From positions 46,368 to 110,367 of the forward strand of contig CANNBA010000006.1 in NCBI GenBank assembly GCA_947502765.1: DNA of 64,000 nucleotides. The letters are read 5' to 3'. How positions within the stretch are numbered: the stretch's first letter is position 1; each line of letters begins with the position of its first letter. This document shows positions 41,603-50,592 of the stretch, piece by piece. A program made the translations under genes and the position numbers. Source of the stretch: BACL11 sp945865535 (GTDB lineage Bacteria; Bacteroidota; Bacteroidia; Flavobacteriales; BACL11). The notes below the pieces were generated by a model. It was not told where the DNA came from and made no database searches. It saw nothing but the letters and a program-made list of their open reading frames with translations.

Positions 41603-43079
41603 AATCAGAATAAATTAATTCATCTACGATTTTAGCGGAAGATAAAACTAAAGGTATGCCTCCTCCTGGGTGTACACTGCCTCCACAGAAATATAAGCCT
41701 TTTATATTTTTTGAGAAATTAGGATGTCTAAAAAAAGCAGACATCCTAGTATTTGATGAAGTTCCATAAAGCGCACCTTTAAATGAATGAGTATCAGCTT
41801 CAATATTCCTTGGATCAACTACTCTTTCGAATAAAATATTATCTTCAATGTTACAATTTAATACTCTATTAATTTTACTTATAATTTCTTTTCTTGATTT
41901 TAAAATTAGCTTATCCCAATCTTGATTGTTGTTGTGGGGAACATTAATCATAACAAACCAGTTTTCTGATTGTTTTGGAGCATCAGATTTAATCCTCTTA
42001 GATGTTATATTAATATAAACTGTAGGATCAGAATAGATTTCATTTCCCCCGCGAATACATTCGAATTCTTCCTTATAGTTTTTTGAGAATAAAATATTAT
42101 GGATTTGCAGCTGCTTAAAGACCTTAGTAATACCCCAATAAAAAATTATAGCAGATGAGGATCTTGGCTGGTCCTTCTTATAATTTAAACGAAATTGCTT
42201 AGCCAATAATTTATTATATACAAAATAGATATCAGTATTACAGACTACAATATCAGCAGCAATAAAAGCATCTTTAATTGCTAGGCCTTCAATTTTACCA
42301 TTACTAACTTTAATTTGATCTACAAAGGAATTGAAATTAAACTTGACTCCTAACTCTAATGCCAGTTTATATAAAGATTTAGGTATTGTGCTCATACCTT
42401 TATCAGCAAAAAATGCTCCTCTATTAAACTCTAAATTTGAAATACTATTCAATACTGCTGGCGCTAAGTAAGGATCTGACCCATTGTATGTTGCGAATCT
42501 ATTAAAGATTTGGACTATTTTCTTATCAAAAAACTTCTTACTATTAATTCTATCCATAGAAGAAAAAAGATTCAACCATGGGATTTTTAAGGCAGATAAA
42601 AAAACTTTAACTGAGAAATACGTTTTAAGTTTATGAAGTGATTTTTCTAAAAATAAATGACTTGTAGTTTTAAAAATAAATGCATTTTTTCTTAAATATT
42701 TTATTGTATCTTTTTTTGGAATATTTGAAATTTTAAATATTTCTTCAGAAAATAATTTTGCATCAGAAAATCCTCTAATAATAACTCCATCATCATAAAA
42801 ATACCTACAACTTTCATTGATCCTAGAATAACTAAAATAATCTTTTGGATTCTTTCCTGCCAGATAAAAAAGCTCATCAATTTTTTCTGGCATTGTTAGT
42901 AAGGAAGGCCCCTTATCAAAACGAAATCCAGATACTGAAAATTCATCAGCCTTGCCACCTGGATAACAATTAGACTCAAAGACTTGCACTTCATGACCTT
43001 TAACGGCTAGTCTTACAGCAATTGCAAGCCCACCAATACCTGATCCTATAACTGATATTTTTTTTTTTGATTGTTCCAA
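41589..43079 (-). CDS. crtD: CrtI-family carotenoid desaturase, probably 1-hydroxycarotenoid 3,4-desaturase (CrtD)
   Basis: A 496-residue FAD protein with the dinucleotide loop GSGIGG at 12-17 and the family C-terminal motif GLYFCGGSVHPGGGIPLVLS. The segment GFRFDKGPSLLTMPEKIDEL and the following YFYDDGVIIRGFSD look closer to CrtD, which desaturates the 3,4 bond of 1-hydroxy carotenoids, than to phytoene desaturase CrtI, which in this phylum usually sits beside crtB. The cruF neighbour supports CrtD because CruF makes its substrate. No crtB is seen. It lies 10 bases after lysC. CrtI activity cannot be excluded from sequence alone. Confidence 0.82.
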   Translation of the reverse strand: MEQSKKKISVIGSGIGGLAIAVRLAVKGHEVQVFESNCYPGGKADEFSVSGFRFDKGPSLLTMPEKIDELFYLAGKNPKDYFSYSRINESCRYFYDDGVIIRGFSDAKLFSEEIFKISNIPKKDTIKYLRKNAFIFKTTSHLFLEKSLHKLKTYFSVKVFLSALKIPWLNLFSSMDRINSKKFFDKKIVQIFNRFATYNGSDPYLAPAVLNSISNLEFNRGAFFADKGMSTIPKSLYKLALELGVKFNFNSFVDQIKVSNGKIEGLAIKDAFIAADIVVCNTDIYFVYNKLLAKQFRLNYKKDQPRSSSAIIFYWGITKVFKQLQIHNILFSKNYKEEFECIRGGNEIYSDPTVYINITSKRIKSDAPKQSENWFVMINVPHNNNQDWDKLILKSRKEIISKINRVLNCNIEDNILFERVVDPRNIEADTHSFKGALYGTSSNTRMSAFFRHPNFSKNIKGLYFCGGSVHPGGGIPLVLSSAKIVDELIYSDYEKK

Positions 43080-43089
43080 AATAAATAAA

Positions 43090-44340
43090 TTACTCTTTTA
43101 CAACTAACTGTAATGTATTCCTTGATCTTTGTTCAAGTATAACTTCCCTTTGTTTTAAAAAATCAAAAGTAGAATCTTTAGCATAATGTCTTATTGTGCA
43201 AAGACTTAGATTCTTATTGTAATATACTTCAAAATCATCCTGTAAATCAGCAATTAGTGCAGGAATCTTATGTTTATCATCATCAACACAAAGAGAAAAA
43301 GATACAGCAGAATTTTGCATCATATTTACGCTAACTCCATGCTTTGCTAACAAAGCAAATATTTTACTCATATGAGTTTCCACAATAAATGATAAAGATG
43401 TATCAGAAATAGATATTAAAATCTGATTTTCTTTTATAATACAAGACGGAATTTCAGCAAAAGTAGTAACGCCTTCTGCAATTTGAGATCCTTTACTTTT
43501 AGGATTTAAAAACGACTTTATAAACAAAGGAATCTGTTTCTTTTTAAGCGGTTGTATTGTTTTAGGGTGTATCACTTTTGCTCCATAATAAGCCAACTCA
43601 ATAGCCTCATCAAAAGATATTTTTTCTAACAATTGAGAATGCTCAAAATGTTTAGGATCTGCATTCATCATTCCAGCTACATCTTTCCAAATTACTACCT
43701 CTTTTGCTTCTAAGGAAAAAGCTAATATTGCTGCAGAAAAATCACTTCCTTCTCTTCCCAATGTAGTGGTAAAATTCTCTGAAGTGCATCCTAAAAAACC
43801 CTGTGTGATACAATGTTTTTCTTTTATCTGATTTTTTATACAAGTAGTTGTTGTTTCCCAATCCACTTTTGCATTTCTATATGTATTGTCAGTTTTAATT
43901 AAATCACGAGCATCTAATAAAGAATTTTCAAATCCAATTTGGTCCAAATAAGCACTCATTATTTTAGAAGACAAAAATTCCCCTATCGAAACAATTTGAT
44001 CGTAATCATAGGCATAATTTTGATTAGGTTCATCTTCTAAAACCCATTCAATTTCAACAAACAAATTATTTATTTCATCAAAAATGGCATGCTTTTCATC
44101 AAATAATTGATTTAAAATATTGGTATGAAAATCTTTTACTTTTTGTAAGGCAATAAAAGGATCGGCATTTTTTTGAACATAAGATTCTACTACAACCTCA
44201 AGCATATTAGTAACTTTGCCCATGGCTGAGAAAACAATCACCAATTTATCATTAGAATAAGAATTTAAAATATTCCCAACATTAATGATGTTTTCGGCAT
44301 CTTTTATTGATGCTCCTCCAAATTTGAAAACTGTATACAT
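43090..44340 (-). CDS. lysC: aspartate kinase (monofunctional)
   Basis: A 416-residue aspartokinase: the opening MYTVFKFGGASIKDAENI has the KFGG(T/S)S-type phosphate loop (here KFGGAS), TTLGREGSDFSAAILAFSLE the nucleotide/substrate region, and WKDVAGMMNADPKHF the conserved kinase core. The C-terminal about 120 residues are ACT-like regulatory sequence (ILISISDTSLSFIVETHMSK onward). There is no homoserine dehydrogenase domain. It phosphorylates aspartate for lysine, threonine, methionine and diaminopimelate. It lies only 10 bases upstream of crtD on the same strand. Confidence 0.92.
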   Translation of the reverse strand: MYTVFKFGGASIKDAENIINVGNILNSYSNDKLVIVFSAMGKVTNMLEVVVESYVQKNADPFIALQKVKDFHTNILNQLFDEKHAIFDEINNLFVEIEWVLEDEPNQNYAYDYDQIVSIGEFLSSKIMSAYLDQIGFENSLLDARDLIKTDNTYRNAKVDWETTTTCIKNQIKEKHCITQGFLGCTSENFTTTLGREGSDFSAAILAFSLEAKEVVIWKDVAGMMNADPKHFEHSQLLEKISFDEAIELAYYGAKVIHPKTIQPLKKKQIPLFIKSFLNPKSKGSQIAEGVTTFAEIPSCIIKENQILISISDTSLSFIVETHMSKIFALLAKHGVSVNMMQNSAVSFSLCVDDDKHKIPALIADLQDDFEVYYNKNLSLCTIRHYAKDSTFDFLKQREVILEQRSRNTLQLVVKE

Positions 44341-44429
44341 CTAATGCTAAAAAATTAACTGCAAAGTAAAGGTTATTTTCTCATCAAATACTTCAAATTT
44401 TTAGATATTTGCAACACTAAATAACCCAA

Positions 44430-45620
44430 ATGAAGATTGCCTTTTTAACCTCTGGAGGAATAGCCCCTTGTTTATCAGCAGCAATAGGCAGATTGACGGA
44501 AAACTACTTAAGAGATTACCCTAATGCAGAAATTATTGGCTACTTAAATGGATACAAAGGGCTTCTTTTAGGAAATTCAATTTCTTTCCCAAAATCACTT
44601 TTTGGAAGCACGGATAAGTTTTATCAATTTGGGGGATCTCCTATTGGTAATAGTAGAGTAAAGCTAACTAATATTGAGGACTGTATTAAAAACGGTCATG
44701 TTGCCAAAGGCGAAATCCCATTAGAAGTTGCAGCCAATCAATTAGTAAAAGATGGAGTAACAATTTTGCACACAATAGGTGGAGATGACACCAATATAAC
44801 AGCAGCAGATTTATCTTTTTATCTAAAAGAAAACAATTATAATTTAACAGTAGTTGGTTTGCCAAAAACAGTTGACAATGATGTGTATCCTATCGCTCAA
44901 ACTCTAGGCGCATGGACGGCTGCAGAACAAGGCGCAATATTCTTCGAAAATATAGTAAATGAAAATACTACCTCTGACAGGCAATTAATTATACATGAAG
45001 TAATGGGTAGGAATTGCGGATGGCTTACTGCTGCCACTGCATTGGAATACCGAAAAAGATTAAACAAGATCCATTTTATGCCTGAGATAGGACTTTCAAA
45101 AGAAAAATGGGATATACATTGTGTGTTATTGCCTGAACAAGAAATTTCATTTGACAAAGAATGCGAACGACTTAATAAGGTAATGGATAAGTACGATTGT
45201 GTAAATGTTTTTTTAAGTGAAGGCGCTGGCATGGATGTCATTATTAAAGATGCTGAAAAATTAGGAGAGCCTATATTGCGTGATGCATTCGGGCATGTAC
45301 GATTAGATGAACTAAATCCTGGAAAGTGGTTTGCAAAACAATTTGGAAAAAGACTAAATGCTCATAAAATATTAGTTCAAAAAAGCGGTTACTTTGGAAG
45401 GTCATCAAAAGCAAACAAAGCAGATTTAGAGCTTATACTTGAAGTAGCTGATTATGCCGTAAAAAGTGCAATAGAAGGTAAAAATGGTGTAATTGGATGG
45501 GATGAAGATAATAAAAACAAATTATCTTGTATTGATTTTAACAGAATAAAAGGGGGGAAACCTTTTGATACATCATTAGATTGGTATAAAAAAATGATGA
45601 ACGAAATTCAATCCATCTAA
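44430..45620 (+). CDS. pfp: PPi-dependent 6-phosphofructokinase
   Basis: A 396-residue phosphofructokinase-fold protein. GGDDT at 117-121 has Asp where ATP-dependent enzymes have Gly (GGDGT/S), and PKTVDND at 145-151 has the Lys characteristic of pyrophosphate-dependent enzymes. VMGRNCGWLTAATALEYRK is the fructose-6-phosphate site. It therefore should phosphorylate fructose-6-phosphate reversibly with PPi. The gene ends in TAA directly followed, in the same frame, by the TTG start of mfd. Confidence 0.88.
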   Translation: MKIAFLTSGGIAPCLSAAIGRLTENYLRDYPNAEIIGYLNGYKGLLLGNSISFPKSLFGSTDKFYQFGGSPIGNSRVKLTNIEDCIKNGHVAKGEIPLEVAANQLVKDGVTILHTIGGDDTNITAADLSFYLKENNYNLTVVGLPKTVDNDVYPIAQTLGAWTAAEQGAIFFENIVNENTTSDRQLIIHEVMGRNCGWLTAATALEYRKRLNKIHFMPEIGLSKEKWDIHCVLLPEQEISFDKECERLNKVMDKYDCVNVFLSEGAGMDVIIKDAEKLGEPILRDAFGHVRLDELNPGKWFAKQFGKRLNAHKILVQKSGYFGRSSKANKADLELILEVADYAVKSAIEGKNGVIGWDEDNKNKLSCIDFNRIKGGKPFDTSLDWYKKMMNEIQSI

Positions 45621-48600
45621 TTGACATTACAAGCTCCATTATTAACATATTTTGGGGAGCCAAAGCAAACTGAGGCAATTAAAACTGCATTAGAAAAAAC
45701 CCAAGCAAAAATTCAACTTACAGGATTAATTGGTTCATCATTTTCTCTTACAGCAAGCGCAGTAGTTAGAGAAAGTAACAGCCCACATCTTTTTATTTTT
45801 AGAGACAAAGAAGAAGCATCATACTTTATTAATGATCTCGAGAATCTACTTAACAATGAAGTATTCTTTTTTCCAGCCTCATACAGGAGAGCTTATCAGG
45901 TTGAAGAAACTGACAATGCCAACATTCTTTTAAGAATAGAGGTATTAAACAAACTGAATCAAAAAAGAAATCCAATCATTATTACTTATTCTGAAGCATT
46001 ATCAGAAAAAGTAGTAAGTAGAAAAGAGCTAAAAAAACATACTATTGGATTAAAAATTGCTGATAAAATTGAGATTGATGACTTGGAAGAAATGCTACTA
46101 CACCTCAACTTTGAAAAAGTTGATTTTGTAATTGCAGCTGGCCAATATTCAATTAGAGGTGGCATTTTAGATGTCTATTCTTTTGCAGATGAATATCCAT
46201 TTAGATTGGAGTTTTTTGACACTGAAATTGAAAGCATCAGAACTTTCGATATTAATACTCAGCTATCAATTAATGCCGAGAATAAAATCACCATTATCCC
46301 AAATACTAAGGCAAAAAAAAGCTTAGACGCCCAAGTTAGCGTGCTGGAATACCTTCCAAAAAACTCAATTATATGGGCAAAAGATATCGCCTATACTAAA
46401 GGCATTCTTGATGATTATTTTAAAAGAGCAAATGAGGAACATAAAAGAATAGAGGAAAGCACAATACAACCCTTGAGCCCTAAAAATTTATTTACAAATG
46501 GCTATGAATTTACCTCTGAGTTGGAAAATTTCTCAATTATTGAAACTCATCAACAAAGCTTTTTTAAGTCAGATGAAAAAATTGAAATCAATACGACCTC
46601 ACTAACTAAAATAAATAAGCAATTTGACTTATTAAAAGAGGATTTAAAAAAGAATCAGCAAGAAGGGTTGCAAAATATCATCCTATGCTCTTCAGATGAA
46701 CAAGAAGAAAGATTCAATGCCATATTTAAACATTCGGATGAAGCATTAATCTACCAATGCATTTTGTTTTCATTGCATGCCGGTTTTATTGATTACACCA
46801 ATAAGCAAGCCATCTACACTGATCATGAGATTTTTGACAGACATCATAAATTTAAATCAAAAACAAAATTTATTGATAACCAAGCGATAACTATAAAACA
46901 GCTTAACTCTTTAGAAATTGGTGATTTTGTAACTCATATCGATCATGGAATTGGAAGGTTTGAGGGGCTACACAAAATTGAGAATCACGGAAAGTATCAA
47001 GAAGTAATAAAACTTACTTATAAAGAAGGCGATATTCTTTATATCAGCATACATTCCTTGCATAAAATCGCAAAATATTCTGGAAAAGAAGGACTAGAAC
47101 CAAAAATAAACCAATTAGGCTCTCCAATTTGGAAAAACGCTAAGGAAAAAACCAAAACAAAAGTCAAGCAAATTGCTTTTAACCTTATACAGCTTTACGC
47201 CAAACGAAAACTCAAAAAAGGATTTGCATACAGCCCTGACACCTATTTGCAACACGAACTAGAAGCCTCATTTATGTATGAAGACACTACTGATCAAAGT
47301 AAAGCAACAGCTGACATAAAAGCAGATATGGAAAATGAAATGCCAATGGATCGATTAATTTGTGGAGATGTAGGTTTTGGAAAAACAGAAGTAGCAATAC
47401 GAGCAGCATTTAAGGCCGTAGCCGATAATAAGCAGGTGGCTGTTTTAGTCCCAACTACTATTTTAGCATTACAACACTATAAAACATTTAAAAAAAGGTT
47501 TAAACACTTGCCTTGCACTGTAGATTATATCAACCGATTTAAAACTTTAAAAGAACAAAAAGAAACACTTACAAAATTAGCAAGAGGTGGAATTGACATC
47601 CTTATTGGGACGCATAGAATTGTAGGTAAAGATGTAAAATTTTTGGATTTGGGACTACTGATAATTGATGAAGAGCAAAAATTTGGAGTAAATATAAAAG
47701 ACAAACTAAAACTCTTTAAGGAAAATATTGACACCCTTACTCTAAGCGCTACTCCTATCCCCAGAACATTACAATTTTCACTTTTAGGAGCAAGAGATTT
47801 ATCAGTAATCAATACCCCACCACCCAATAGACAATCAATAGAGACTACTATTATTGGAATGCATCAAGAAACAATACGAGATGCTATAAGTTATGAAATT
47901 TCTCGTAATGGACAAGTTTATTTTGTACATAACCGTATCGAAAACATTAAGGAAGTAGCCGGTTTATTACAAAGGCTTTGCCCTGATGCTAAAATAAAAG
48001 TAGGTCATGGGCAAATGGATGGTAAAAAATTGGAAGAACTGATAATTGACTTTATGGAAGGAGATTTTGATGTATTGGTGTCCACCACAATTATTGAAAA
48101 TGGAGTTGACATCCCAAATGTTAATACTATAATTATAAATAACGCTCAAACTTTCGGACTGAGTGATTTACATCAAATGAGAGGACGGGTTGGCAGGAGT
48201 AATAAAAAAGCATTTTGTTATTTAATAAGCCCGCCTCTACATCAATTATCTGAAGAAAGCCGAAAGAGATTAATTGCTCTGGAACAGTTTTCTACTCTTG
48301 GAAGTGGTTTTAAAATTGCCATGCGTGATTTAGACATTAGGGGTGCTGGCGATTTATTAGGTGCCGATCAGTCAGGATTTATTAATGATATTGGTTTTGA
48401 AACCTATCAAAAAATATTAAATGAAGCAATTGAAGAATTGAAAAGAGAAAAATTCCAAGATCTTTTTGAAGATGAAAAAGAGCAGTTCTATGTAAAAGAT
48501 TGCCAACTAGATACTGACTTAGAAATACTAATTCCAGACACTTATGTAAGTAATATTAGTGAGAGGCTAAACCTTTATAAAGAGCTTAATAATTTCACTA

Positions 48601-48953
48601 AAGAAGAAGAAATTACTGCTTTTATTGAAAGGCTAAACGATAGATTTGGCAATGTTCCTTCAACAATTTCTGATCTTTGTGATGCCCTTAGATTAAGATG
48701 GCTAGCAAAACAAATTGGGTTTGAGCGTATCATCTTAAAAAACGACAGTATGCGTTCTTATTTTCCTTCACAAGCATATTCAAATTATTATAACTCTGAT
48801 TACTTCAAACTTGCATTAGAGTTTTTAAAACGAAATTTTAATAACTGTGAAATGATAGAAAAAAAAGGAAAACTATCTATGAGAGTAAAAAACATTCACT
48901 CCATTAAAGATGCTTTAAATACTTGCCAAGAAATTACCAAAGCGCCCTCTTAA
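45621..48953 (+). CDS. mfd: transcription-repair coupling factor Mfd
   Basis: A 1110-residue protein. Parts visible: UvrB-like N-terminal modules (YSIRGGILDVYSFADEYPFR), the RNA-polymerase interaction domain (GDFVTHIDHGIGRFEGLHKI), an SF2 translocase with Walker A GDVGFGKTE near residue 580 and DEEQ near 683 followed by KFGV, TLSATPIPRTLQ, and QMRGRVGRSNKKAFCYL, then the C-terminal D7 (IPDTYVSNISERLNLYKEL). Mfd removes stalled RNA polymerase and recruits UvrA. The start is taken as TTG at 45621, because a stop codon in the same frame lies immediately upstream and the next in-frame ATG would delete conserved sequence. Confidence 0.94.
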   Translation: MTLQAPLLTYFGEPKQTEAIKTALEKTQAKIQLTGLIGSSFSLTASAVVRESNSPHLFIFRDKEEASYFINDLENLLNNEVFFFPASYRRAYQVEETDNANILLRIEVLNKLNQKRNPIIITYSEALSEKVVSRKELKKHTIGLKIADKIEIDDLEEMLLHLNFEKVDFVIAAGQYSIRGGILDVYSFADEYPFRLEFFDTEIESIRTFDINTQLSINAENKITIIPNTKAKKSLDAQVSVLEYLPKNSIIWAKDIAYTKGILDDYFKRANEEHKRIEESTIQPLSPKNLFTNGYEFTSELENFSIIETHQQSFFKSDEKIEINTTSLTKINKQFDLLKEDLKKNQQEGLQNIILCSSDEQEERFNAIFKHSDEALIYQCILFSLHAGFIDYTNKQAIYTDHEIFDRHHKFKSKTKFIDNQAITIKQLNSLEIGDFVTHIDHGIGRFEGLHKIENHGKYQEVIKLTYKEGDILYISIHSLHKIAKYSGKEGLEPKINQLGSPIWKNAKEKTKTKVKQIAFNLIQLYAKRKLKKGFAYSPDTYLQHELEASFMYEDTTDQSKATADIKADMENEMPMDRLICGDVGFGKTEVAIRAAFKAVADNKQVAVLVPTTILALQHYKTFKKRFKHLPCTVDYINRFKTLKEQKETLTKLARGGIDILIGTHRIVGKDVKFLDLGLLIIDEEQKFGVNIKDKLKLFKENIDTLTLSATPIPRTLQFSLLGARDLSVINTPPPNRQSIETTIIGMHQETIRDAISYEISRNGQVYFVHNRIENIKEVAGLLQRLCPDAKIKVGHGQMDGKKLEELIIDFMEGDFDVLVSTTIIENGVDIPNVNTIIINNAQTFGLSDLHQMRGRVGRSNKKAFCYLISPPLHQLSEESRKRLIALEQFSTLGSGFKIAMRDLDIRGAGDLLGADQSGFINDIGFETYQKILNEAIEELKREKFQDLFEDEKEQFYVKDCQLDTDLEILIPDTYVSNISERLNLYKELNNFTKEEEITAFIERLNDRFGNVPSTISDLCDALRLRWLAKQIGFERIILKNDSMRSYFPSQAYSNYYNSDYFKLALEFLKRNFNNCEMIEKKGKLSMRVKNIHSIKDALNTCQEITKAPS

Positions 48954-49057
48954 TCAACAATAAAAACAACTTATTAACAATCTTTTTTTTTAGCTGCATT
49001 TCATTTAATCATCTTTTAAGATTTAAGTAAAATTGCATAAGGTCTTAAAAAAGAAAA

Positions 49058-50581
49058 ATGCCCCAAAAAAGAACAATAAAAAACGCTCTAATTTCTGTTT
49101 TTCACAAAGATGGATTAGCTCCAATTGTAAAAAAATTGAACGAATTAGGGGTAACTATATATTCCACAGGAGGTACGCAAAATTTTATTGAAGAGCAGGC
49201 AATAAGTGTAAATCGTATTGAAGACCTTACTACTTACCCCTCTATTTTAGGTGGCCGTGTAAAAACTTTACATCCCAATGTATTTGGTGGTATTTTATCA
49301 AGACGAGAAATACAAGCTGATATAGAACAGTTAGAGCAATACAACATTCCAGAATTTGATTTAGTAATTGTTGATCTCTATCCCTTTGAAAAAACAGTCG
49401 CAGCAGCAGCCTCTGAGCAAGACATCATTGAAAAAATAGATATCGGTGGGATTTCATTAATTCGAGCTGGTGCTAAAAACTTTAAAGATGTTTTGGTTGT
49501 TTCAGAAATGAGTCAATATCCTGAAATTTTAGAATTATTAAATCTTAATGGCGCCAGTACAACTATAGCGGAAAGAATGAAATTTGCAGCTAATGCATTT
49601 GATGTTTCTTCTCATTATGACACTGCTATTTTCAATTACTTTCAAAGCGATAATACTGCAGTATTCAAAAAAAGTATTCGTAAAGCAAAAGCCTTGCGCT
49701 ATGGAGAAAATCCTCATCAATCAGGATCTTTTTATGGAAATCTAGATGATATGTTTACTCAGCTAAATGGAAAGGAACTTTCTTATAATAATCTCTTAGA
49801 TATTGATGCAGCTGTAAATTTAATTTCAGAATTTGATGAAACTACTTTTGCAGTTTTGAAACACAATAACGCTTGTGGCTTGGCTTGCCGACCAAAACTT
49901 ATTGATGCATGGAAAGATGCCTTAGCTGGAGACCCAACATCAGCATTTGGAGGAGTACTCATCACCAATAAAGAAGTAGATTTAGAAACTGCAGAAGAAA
50001 TAAATAAACTCTTTTATGAAGTATTAATTGCCCCATCATTTGCAAATGATGCCTTAGCACTTTTAAAAGCAACAAAAAAAAGAGTACTGCTACAACAGAA
50101 TAAAGTTATATTACCAAAAATACAATTCCGAACTGTATTAAATGGGGTATTACAGCAAGAAAAAGATTTAAAAAAAGATACCATTGCTGATATGAAAACA
50201 GTAACAAAAATAGCACCAACTAATGAGCAGCTCACCGATTTGGTTTTTGCATCAAAGATCTGTAAACACACCAAATCAAATACCATTGTATTTGCAAAAC
50301 GAAAGCAATTATTAGCAAGTGGTATAGGGCAAACATCAAGAGTGGACGCATTAAAACAAGGAGTAGATAAAGCTGCTATTTTTGGATTTAATTTAAATGG
50401 AAGCGTTATGGCATCAGACGCTTTTTTTCCTTTTGCTGATTGTGTAGAATTAGCAGGAAATGCAGGAATAAAAGCGGTAATACAGCCTGGGGGCTCAATA
50501 AAAGATCAATTGTCTATCGATTATTGCAACACTAAAAATATGGCAATGGTACTAACAGGAACAAGACATTTTAAACATTAA
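49058..50581 (+). CDS. purH: bifunctional AICAR transformylase / IMP cyclohydrolase
   Basis: A 507-residue protein: the N-terminal IMP cyclohydrolase domain opens KNALISVFHKDGLAPIVKKL with YSTGGTQNFIEE and GGRVKTLHPNVFGGILSRRE; the C-terminal AICAR transformylase domain has LRYGENPHQSGSFYG, VLKHNNACGLACR and the ending IQPGGSIKDQLSIDYCN and MVLTGTRHFKH. It carries out the last two steps of IMP synthesis. It stands 104 bases after mfd and 11 bases before mreB, the usual purH-mreB junction in Bacteroidota. Confidence 0.97.
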   Translation: MPQKRTIKNALISVFHKDGLAPIVKKLNELGVTIYSTGGTQNFIEEQAISVNRIEDLTTYPSILGGRVKTLHPNVFGGILSRREIQADIEQLEQYNIPEFDLVIVDLYPFEKTVAAAASEQDIIEKIDIGGISLIRAGAKNFKDVLVVSEMSQYPEILELLNLNGASTTIAERMKFAANAFDVSSHYDTAIFNYFQSDNTAVFKKSIRKAKALRYGENPHQSGSFYGNLDDMFTQLNGKELSYNNLLDIDAAVNLISEFDETTFAVLKHNNACGLACRPKLIDAWKDALAGDPTSAFGGVLITNKEVDLETAEEINKLFYEVLIAPSFANDALALLKATKKRVLLQQNKVILPKIQFRTVLNGVLQQEKDLKKDTIADMKTVTKIAPTNEQLTDLVFASKICKHTKSNTIVFAKRKQLLASGIGQTSRVDALKQGVDKAAIFGFNLNGSVMASDAFFPFADCVELAGNAGIKAVIQPGGSIKDQLSIDYCNTKNMAMVLTGTRHFKH

Positions 50582-50592
50582 AAATAAAAATT

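Noticed and set aside
47525..47827. 100-codon antisense frame inside mfd
   Set aside because: It covers the antisense of the conserved translocase motifs and has low-complexity Ser/Phe/Val composition.
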